Below the pieces are notes generated by a model. That model saw nothing but the letters and a program-made list of their open reading frames with translations, was not told where the DNA came from and searched no databases. Shown here one piece after another: positions 55,201-64,000 of a DNA stretch of 64,000 nt. The DNA is taken from positions 434,001-498,000 of the forward strand of contig NOWV01000003.1 of NCBI GenBank assembly GCA_003344405.1, given 5' to 3'. Origin of the DNA: Trichoplax sp. H2. Lineage: Eukaryota > Placozoa > Uniplacotomia > Trichoplacea. A program made the position numbers and the translations under genes. The first letter of the stretch is position 1. Every line of letters starts with the position of its first letter.

Positions 55201-58200
55201 TCTACTTTCCGAGATTTAAGTTGTTGCTGTATGATTTCTTTCGCTGTCGTAGAAGTTGATACTTCGTAAGTTGTTAACTGATCGCTTGGTTGATCATTCA
55301 ACATCATTTGCATCTAGTGATATTCACAAAACGTTTATAATTTACTTTATTCGCGCCATAGACATTATAGCATGTCTAATTTAATTACCAAAAATTTAAA
55401 ATTTATAGTGTGCTTAAAGTAGAATATAATTAAAAGGATACACTATCCTATCTATTTGAATCTACATGCATTTCAAAGATTTTGTTTGGTCATTGCGAAA
55501 TGTTAATCGTAATTGAACATATCTTTGACGTGAAACATCGTACCAATTAATCTTACTATAGGTAGAACTCTGAGATGTCATACTATTTTAATTACAATTA
55601 CCTTTATTATTTATTATATAATTTTTGTTTCGTTTGTTACCTGTATTTTAATTATAGGCAATTTGCGCTTTAATTCGAAGAATAACTTGGAATTTTTGGG
55701 CCATTTCATTTGTATAGGCAGAGGATAGTCGTCGAAGTTAAGTTCTACTGCTGGAACTATTCAATAAAGTAAATAAAAGGCTCAAGCTAAATCTGTAAAG
55801 AAATAACATGTACGCAGTTCTATTTCTATGTTCAATAAATATACGGAGTCGAATATATGATTACTGAACTAATAAAACCATAGAAAGAGGTTGCATGTAT
55901 ACGGTGCTACTAATTGTTATATATATTGAAACATACACTCTTGTTATGACCGTGTCCAACTGAAATATAATCGCTAGTACAATTCCACGTACTAATTGCA
56001 TTATTGATTTATAATTAACACAGCGATTTTGTTCTAGATTAAAACTTGTAAACTCTGTACTACAAAATTTTATATGGTATTAGTCAACCTTTCGGGCGCC
56101 TATAAATAAGAACGCCAAGTGGTCATGAATTTCAACAGAAAATATTAGTACTGATCACTTACTACATTAATAATTAGCAACATGTTTAAATCAAGCTTAT
56201 TACAGAAAAAATTATTACTCCTTTTTAAAAAGTTATCATACGTATACCAGAGAGAGCCTCTTGTTACTACTTTTATTATGTAAGAGTATATATTCAGTAA
56301 GGCTGGTTAGGCTTCATTTGTGACTACTAGTAGATAGATATCTTTTAATTCTAGTTACTAGTTAAACTACTTACCTGTTTGATCGAGTGATTCTTGCGAA
56401 ATATAGTAGGTTTTCGGATCAGTGTGAACTTCATATTTTTCCAGTAAGTTTTCAATAACTTGCAAGCAATTAATCTGTGGTGCTACTTTAAAACCTTTGT
56501 AGGAAGGTCCAGGGACAGATTGACCACGATGCAAAATACTTGCATCAATCCTAAGTAGGCCATTATCTTCTTCTTGGCTTTGACTACGTACTTTCTTTTT
56601 GTCATCATTAGAGCCTTTTGTACCAGGTTTAAATATCTTACTGATTCTAGTAGTGATCTTCTTTCTGTCACAATCCAAAGTTTGAAGTTACAGTTCTTAT
56701 TCGTAACGTTTCGAAACATGTAACTATTATTATTTCTATCAAAGTGTGCATGTGTGACGTATATTATAGGGTACAAACTATAGAGATATGAACGGAATTT
56801 GCAGATATGTTTAGTATACAGAATTATTTTTAATATAAACTAGCTACACCACACGTTCTACCAACGAATTATTCATCCCCTTAAAATCTACAGTGCTGTG
56901 CATTTAATACAGTCTAAATCTACTATTGCAATATTCATATTATATTTAGGACATTACTGAGTGAAATGAGAGTATACATAACATAATGTCTTTAGTAATA
57001 CTGTATTATCATAATATAGAATCATTACAAATATTGAAGGGCTTAGTGATAGAAGAAAATGTAGAGGGAGTGAAATTGTAGCTCAGCTGTTAGAATAGAA
57101 GAATTTGAATTGATAATGTATAGTAAATAACGTATGACGAAGTACCAAATAAACTGTGATCAATGTTAAATATTGTTTCACGTTTAACAGCAAAATGCTG
57201 ATAATATGAAGATGCTGTTTACTCAATTTAAGCAAGAAAATGATATAAATCTATTACTGACTTTTTATTCTTAGCTGATTTATCTTGTTTTTCTCCCAAA
57301 TTTTGTTGCATGTATAGTGGCAGATTTGCTCCAGAGCGGATTGGAGGAGACGAAGGTACACCGTGTGACGGAAGATCACTATCATTACCTGTTGAAAACG
57401 TCGAACTGTTTAATGTTGCTGAGTTGTCAGAAATTGTAGTAGCATTAACAATTTCTTGAACAGGTTGCGAACCAAATAAATTATTTTGATTTTCGATATT
57501 TTGTTGACTAGGGACAACTTTGGGCTCGAATTCACTTTGTGTTGGAATAGAATTGTAAGGTTGGATACCGCCACTTGTGGGGACTTGACCGATTTCAGCA
57601 TAAGGTGAAGACCCTCCGTTTTGGTGTTTTAGATCATCATTGCTTTCTAAAAATGGTGTTTGATTATTTTCGGCGGTGGTAACCGTTCCGTTTGAATAAT
57701 TTAAGATATTTTTATTATTGAAATCGATGTCAACATCGACACCATGACACCATGGAGGAGATTTCATAACTTCCAAGATTGCCAGGGCAAGTACTTTATC
57801 GGAACCATTAGAATTTTTTGCAATTTCTACGACAGCGAATAAGCAATTAAGTGCATATGATAAAAATGTAACGGAATAACAAGCATGTTTGTTGTGAATT
57901 TAACAAAAAGTGTTGCATACCTTTTAATGAGTTATGTAATTCTGAATTCTCCCGATCAGGTTTGTTATTCATAAAATAAATTTCAGTAGCTAGGGCTTCT
58001 CTACGTTCTTCCAGATTTAGCTCAGGATGCTCTGTTAATACCAGCAAAGAATTTATTCAATGTACATAACTATTATATGAAAATTAATAGGCGAGGCACA
58101 CTAATCATTCGATCATTATAATAAGTATTGACCACCTTTATAGTATCTAATGTAAAAAATCTTACCAAATAATTTAGAACCTAAATTTTGGATATCTTTA

Positions 58201-61200
58201 CCATTTATTGCATTATCTAATAAAAAGAATAGCGAATTATGTTTAAAATTCATATTTACAATTTTTAATATCAACTGTGATACGATAGCATTACTGTAAT
58301 CACTTTGTCTCACCGATCATACATTCTACAATTTTGAATTGATATAATTGATTTCCGTAGCATATTAGTGAAATATAATGTAGAATATCTTCGAATGTGA
58401 TGGCTACGTATTTATAAATCATCTTGCTTCAAGTAGATACATAATGCTAAAGTAACAGCAACGAAAACTTGAAACATACCCATATACATAGTACTAGTTC
58501 ATCTGAATAATTAATAGGTGACTCTTTACCATTAAATCACTTTCTTATGTTAAATATATATTACTATTTATAAGACGACACGCCTCCAAACTATTTTTAG
58601 GTTAGCAATTAAAGGATTAAATTGCAACTGTAATCAATTAGTATATTATAAATATTTAAAACTATTATTTAAAGAAATTTTTATATACTGTATGTTACAT
58701 GCAACCATTTACGAAAACGATAATAATCTTTTATTATCCAGTACTTCTTTTTATCGATTTTTTTAGCAATATTACCTTTACAAATAGCAGCTATTTCTGG
58801 CAATCCAATAGAATTTAACCACAAAGAAACATCGTCTGAGTTCATTGATTTGATAGGAATACTAATTTTTCGGTTCATGGATGTATGCGACTATTATGAG
58901 CGAACACACTTTATTATATATAATCCATTGGACATTTTGATAATATACCTAGCATGACGTTTTTATGTACATTGCGGTGATTTTCTATATTACCTTATCA
59001 TCTACTTCAGTTGATTCAAGATTCAAATCCTTATCGTGATCTTCTGTTATTTGACATATACATAAAAAGAAACAATTATAAATGCAGGCCCATACTATTT
59101 ATTGATTTACTTAGTAACAATTTTAATTATTATGATTGGATTTGTGAGAAACTCAAGATACCGTAAATTAAATTACTCTTTTGACTATTTTAATTCATTG
59201 CTGTAATGCGTCATACTATTCAGTGCACATAAACAAAAAAATTACATTACCATTTTGTATGGATTCTATTTCTTCTTGATAATGGTCATATATACTACCA
59301 ATAGTAGGTATTTCATGATCTTGTTGCTCCGATATTGGATTTCTAATTTGATAGTTACTGGCTTCATTGGTAGATAATTGTAATGGATGTTCTTTAATAA
59401 CTGAATTTTCCAACGGCAATTCAGAATTGAAATTTTTTAGCTTGGGCGTAGCTTCGTTAAGTTGGGAATCCTGTTTATTTATTCCATCATCTAACGACTG
59501 ATTGAAATAATTAGCAAACGGTTCGTTAGATTGCTGGTATAATAGGTCATTATCTGATCGATCCAATTCTGAGGTAGATATATCAGATGAATGTTGTTGG
59601 TACGGCGAAATACTTTGGGATATGATGCCATCAAGAGGAATTACTCCACGAGTTGCTTCTGACGAATAACGTGAAAATTTATTAGTTGAATCTATTTCTA
59701 AAGAAGGTAGCGTTTTATCTAATTCGTTTTGGGAAGCTAATTCTGGTAGATCTATAGCAAGATCCGGTGGGCTTTGCTGATCATTGTTAATGGTTTTTTT
59801 CTCTATAAAGTCATTTACTAAGTGGGATTTAGGTTCAATAGTTTGAATATCATGATTCGGTTCTGCTGAGCTATCACGATTTGATTGTGACATAGATTTA
59901 ATATATCGATTCGGCTTAGGTGGGATCTTGATCAGCGGATCAATGGTTTCATCCGGGACCGGACTGAGTGTTTGATTACTTTCAACATTAGTTTCTTTTG
60001 ACAGCTCGTTCACAGTAGGGGACTCAGATTTAGCAGATACTTTATCCCGCACGGGGATGTCTTCCGATGTATTGGTATTAAATGGATCATGAGAAAGTTG
60101 ATGAGGTGACCGTGGAGATGATAGCGGAACATAATAATATTTGTCATCAATCAGCAATAACTGTCCCGCAACTGTAGCATTAGGATGGCGCAGAGCATCG
60201 TCGTCGGGCTCTAGAGAAGAAATAACTTCGTATGATGGATTTTTAACAGCAATATTTCGCGATACACATGTATAATCGTTAGAAACAGGGTCTGGCGCTA
60301 CTTCACCATTATCTGTCGTTGTTGTTGCTGATCGTGCATCTTTCTTAGAACTGGAAAAGGATTGATTTTGCTTTTGGGTATTGGATGATAACCTCGCCAT
60401 TCTTTTTTGATGTCTTTTATCTTTAGCGTCATCAACTTTATTAAAGAATAGGCCAAACCTTCTCGCTGCTATAGCTGCTGCTTCCGCTCCGGCTGATGCA
60501 GCGACTGTTGCTAAGTCTTTGCGATTCTCATTGTTAAAACGTAGTATAACATTCTCTAAATGAATAGTGCTCTCCTGAGATACATCGTCTCCTTTAACTT
60601 TTTTAGGGATCGTTGGAAATGTCTTTTTGGCTCGGCGGCTGCTTTCATCCTTACCTTTAGTGTTATTATTGTCATCTACTTTGAAATTACTTTTCTTCTG
60701 AGAACTTGGCAATTCATTCTCTGGAAGAGAAGGTTTCTTTATTACGGATAAGCCTTTGTTATCCTTTACAGGAATAAAATGAAATGATTAAGATCAATTG
60801 TGAAACACAGTTATATCATGCAGGAGTTTGGGTTAATAATATTTAAACGTACTGATATCAGAATACATACCGAATCTAAAGTCTTGTTGTATTCAGAGTT
60901 TGGTTTAGTAGCTTGATTGGATGTATTTTCATTTGATGTCGGAGACTGGTTAGGTGCAGATTTATCAGATTGTTCGCTAGCAGTCCTCTTAACAGATAAA
61001 TCTGTTGGAACAGATTTCATATCGGCCTGAGGTGCCTTACTAGGTGGTGGAGTTTCTGGTAACGGAGGGGCTATCTCTGTTTGAGGACTGATTGCTATCG
61101 GTTTTCGTTCCTTTTTAGTTAAATCACTAATAGAGCTCATTTCTGAAGCTTTACTAGCAGGCTTAGGATAGACAAGCGATACCTGAAACAGAAATTGAAC

Positions 61201-63887
61201 TGTAACGTAACAATATTAAGAAATATTGGTAAAACGGCCGTATCAGTTGATCTACCCGTAAACCCTATTCATCCTATGGAGGAACGGTAACAATTTATAG
61301 TATTTAGCAAAATTACCTCTTCTTTCGATTTTTCGACAGGTTTAGGCTTATTTTTTATTAATTCACTTCTTAGTTTCATAATTTTATCCATAATTTTATC
61401 TCTTAACATCGCATATCTTACTCCAATTTGTTCTATATAAACAGATGTTCAGGATTGTTTAATTCTGTTAACTAAGCGTTGCTAACGTAGACTAGCATCT
61501 ATTTATGCGTACTAATTCGGTAGAAGCTATCCTTTAGTTATTATACTTTGAATTTCAATAATTATAACTAACTATTCGTGATTGTAATCTTGATTTCTTC
61601 TAAGTCAAAATCGCGAATTCTTAATATTAAGAAATGTTTAAAGTTACGAATTACCCAATTTTTCCTTTGTCATTTTCTCAAGCTCCTTTCCATCGATTTT
61701 GTTAGCTATATAATATAAAAAGTACATCAAATTGTTATTGGTTGATCATTTATAAATGAAATTATTAGAAAGCAAGACTTATCATCTTTGAGCTACTTTA
61801 GTATGGGAATATGTTTCGTAAGACCTTCAAATGCGTACATAAAGTCGTTTTGACAATTTCATAGCCAACACAAAAATTTTTAAAAATTTGTTGGAACAAT
61901 CAGAATTATCATCAGAATATTATATAATACACCTATAAAATCTTTAGGTAGCAACAAAATAATAGAATATTTCTATTGTAATAAATAGAATATTTCGTGC
62001 TTCATAAAGACTCTCATCGTAACTCCTCTCTTAGAAATATCTGATGCAGATATATGCTCGTATGAGGAGAATTTCAGTAGAAAATACGAAGTCATCTTGG
62101 TTCGTTATATATTGAGTCTTCACTCTTTATAAAGTTTATATCTATGTTTGCTCTTGTGTATGCTGTATATCTATATTTGTTCACGTCTACAGTTAGTGAA
62201 GGCGCTATGCAATGCAATTGTTGTGATAATTTTCCAATTCTACAATAAACTACCTAATTTTTATGAGTATACATACGGACTGACGATGCAACGATAAAAT
62301 GAAAATGTTTTGCGCTAAGCTGAAGACATTTGAGAAAATTTATCAAGATAATTTTAAGGTCAAATACTTTCATAGAAGACATAATAGTGGTAATACCAAT
62401 TAAAATATGTTAAATTAAAACTGACGATATGATAATACGTATCGATATAAATATATATACAGTACATGTTTCGCAATTAACAGGGTATCGTACTCACTCG
62501 TAAATCGTCGTTTCATAGCATCTAAACCCACACTTGTTAACCAGTTTCCTACATCAGAAGGTGTCCATTGAATAAGAGGTTTATCTATGTTTAGTTTGGG
62601 ACACTCTTGAGAAGAATCGCTAAATGGACTAACAGCCGAACGAAAAGGAGAGTAACTACTAGATTGGCTACCAGAACTTAAAGGACTTCCAATATTACTG
62701 CGAACCGAAGCAGTATTTACAGTAGTATTAGCCTTTATTAGGTCTTGCTTTTCATTAGCAACATTTGCATCGATTTGTTCTGCTTTCTCAACCAATTGAG
62801 ATGGTATAAGTGGGGGAGGGGAGGACGGTAATTTAGGTGGTACCATTGGATCATCAACTGAGTCTACAGTTTGATGCGACGGTAGCAACGATGGTACAAG
62901 TGATTCTAAGTCCGGCGTCGGTTTTGACGATACATTATCACCTTCATTGTGAACTGAAGAGAAATTAGCATCCTCATTAGGATCAGCCTTGAATGACGGC
63001 TGATAATTGTTTTCCTCTATTTCAGTAGTTCCTTTGGAATGATGAGTGTCTGTGTTATGTTGTTGATGTATTTCTTCTTGCGGATCTTTCTTATCAAAAT
63101 GTTGAATATTATTATCTTGCGTTGTTGTCAAAGACTCCAAAGACGGCGATATAGATACTACTCCTTCGTGCTGCTGCAATTGATATTGATTTTTATTGTT
63201 TTCATCACCATTCATGATTATACTTTCATCAGCATTAATTTCATATGGTTGCTGTGAAGGCGAGTTCTCGAGATATATCTCGCTCGCTATCGGAGCTGCT
63301 GATTTATCTAAGTCCACGTTCTCACGATATTGTGCTCGTCTTTGAGACAGTCTCTCTAGTGAACTACCAGAATGAGATCGCGCATGATTTGCTAAATTTT
63401 TGTGATTATCATCATCATTAAAATGATGCTTTTGAGTTGATAATGTGAACGGTTTATAACGTCGTCGTAATTGCTTATTATCTGTACCAAGGTCGGATTG
63501 TGTTCGTAAGCGTAACAGATTACTAGAATTATTATTTCGTGTATTATCAGCTGAATTTCCTAGAGTCGGATTATCATGATTTGGTAGAGCTCGTAAATGA
63601 CTGTAATTTCGAGCTAATGATAGATCAGTTAATGGTGACGTTCGTAACTTATCTGCGAAAGTAGGCAATTGATTATTAGGGCGAAAATCATTCTTGGATT
63701 TATCTTCCTGATATTCATGACTTTCTTGGTCTGTCTTTAATCGATGAGATAATCTTAATGAATGCCGACCTATGCTTGATAGTCTAGGTAGATTGCCTGA
63801 GACGTTATCGTTGTCGTTGTCATGAAGACCGTCACGATCATTCGTAACTTGATAACCCTTTTTGCTTTGAAACGCCGGGGATGTTTC
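52223..63887 (-). CDS. Large SAM-SAM-RA-RA-coiled-coil adaptor with Rab11-FIP-like C-terminus, 5' partial
   Basis: Not a family I can name. The exon 63887-62513 is disordered (Ser, Gln, Asn), then SAM 1: IQWTPSDVGNWLTSVGLD, continued by KIDGKELEKMTKEKLG (about 61720). Disordered exons follow (about 61180-60870, and 60760 to 59240). SAM 2 starts at about 58850 (MNSDDVSLWLNSIGLPEI) and continues with INGKDIQNLGSKLF (about 58190) and LNLEERREALATEIYF. The exon at 57776-57250 is Asn/Ser-rich. RA 1 is VAPQINCLQVIENLLEKYEV (about 56480) plus DDYPLPIQMKWPKNSKLFFE (about 55720). RA 2 is STTAKEIIQQQLKSRKVDID, DWCLVELTHGG and VQVLLLKRSKLR (55313-54975). Coiled-coil exons run from 54670. The end is FLQVYVNNILSVICEEAPQL, like the Rab11-binding helix of FIPs, stop 52223-52225. 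The 5' end is beyond the window. Two fused predictions remain possible near 57200-56700. Confidence 0.72.
53212..53435. repeat. 224 bp direct repeat, copy 1 (left of N gap)
   Basis: From ctaggttacttataaaatta to tgctaggcatac, inside an intron of the SAM-RA gene. It matches 53811-54034 with only a few substitutions. It stops exactly at the N gap, so it is probably the end of a contig. Confidence 0.9.
53436..53455. other. Assembly gap, 20 N
   Basis: Same placeholder length as the gap at 30033. It sits between two copies of one sequence. Confidence 0.95.
53456..53810 (+). mobile_element. Probable LTR (3' part or solo), only in the right-hand copy
   Basis: 355 bases absent from the left copy. 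It has the layout of an LTR: a TATA box (tataaata, 53630-53637), a polyadenylation signal (aataaaa, 53737-53743) about 105 bases on, and a CA end (catt-aca, 53810) directly abutting ctagg. It carries no coding sequence. The 5' end is lost in the gap, so TG start, insertion duplication and superfamily cannot be shown. Confidence 0.5.
53811..54034. repeat. 224 bp direct repeat, copy 2
   Basis: Second copy of 53212-53435, continuing past catac into intron sequence (aatggctatg) where copy 1 is cut off. See the gap entry. Confidence 0.9.
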
Positions 63888-64000
63888 TAAATCGACATGG
63901 TAACATTTCGGAAGATATCAGTAAAGTAATTGTCTTTGCAAGTAAATAAAACGTTATGGTAGAAAGAAGAACAGCTAGCTCAGCTAAAATCATCCTTGTT

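Overview
The window is eukaryotic, and most likely from an early-branching animal; a placozoan such as Trichoplax or Hoilungia fits best. The DNA is AT-rich. Genes are broken by many short GT-AG introns, mostly 50 to 400 bases, and almost every recognisable product is a one-to-one relative of a human gene. KSR, GNB1L, AIFM3 and RFFL/RNF34 relatives point to an animal. The species call is an inference from style and content.

Layout, left to right. (1) KSR pseudokinase scaffold, +, from 719 to 6204, with its 5' end outside or unresolved. (2) ERMARD-like HEPN RNase, -, 7541-10866. (3) A small unrecognised PH-like protein, +, about 11622-12807. (4) A repeat-rich gap. (5) A TXNRD2-type thioredoxin reductase, +, about 15220-19482, whose in-frame TGA encodes selenocysteine in the ending G-C-U-G. 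(6) A KAR5/GEX1/Brambleberry nuclear-fusion protein, -, 21304-23657. (7) GNB1L WD40 protein, +, 24817-26914. (8) HSCB iron-sulphur co-chaperone, -, 27413-28932. (9) A 1.2 kb duplication across a 20-N gap, probably two alleles that were not merged. (10) A short unrecognised ORF, -, head to head with AIFM3, +, 31661-38030. (11) RFFL/RNF34 E3 ligase, -, 39211-41128. (12) THOC5, +, 44718-50059. (13) A long SAM-SAM-RA-RA-coiled-coil protein with a Rab11-FIP-like end, -, 52223 to at least 63887, running off the right edge. Its intron holds a second 20-N gap with a likely heterozygous LTR insertion.

The genes do not form one pathway. Two patterns stand out. First, TXNRD2, GNB1L, AIFM3, HSCB and THOC5 all lie on human 22q11-q12, and KSR plus RFFL/RNF34 lie together on human 12q24 and 17q11-q12, so the window looks like a very old animal linkage block. 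Second, arrays of the pentamer GTACW (W = A or T, self-complementary) fill every long intergenic gap that holds a gene's 5' end and are essentially missing from the five tail-to-tail gaps. The arrays are also where the two unmerged allele copies differ most. They are the least explained structure here.
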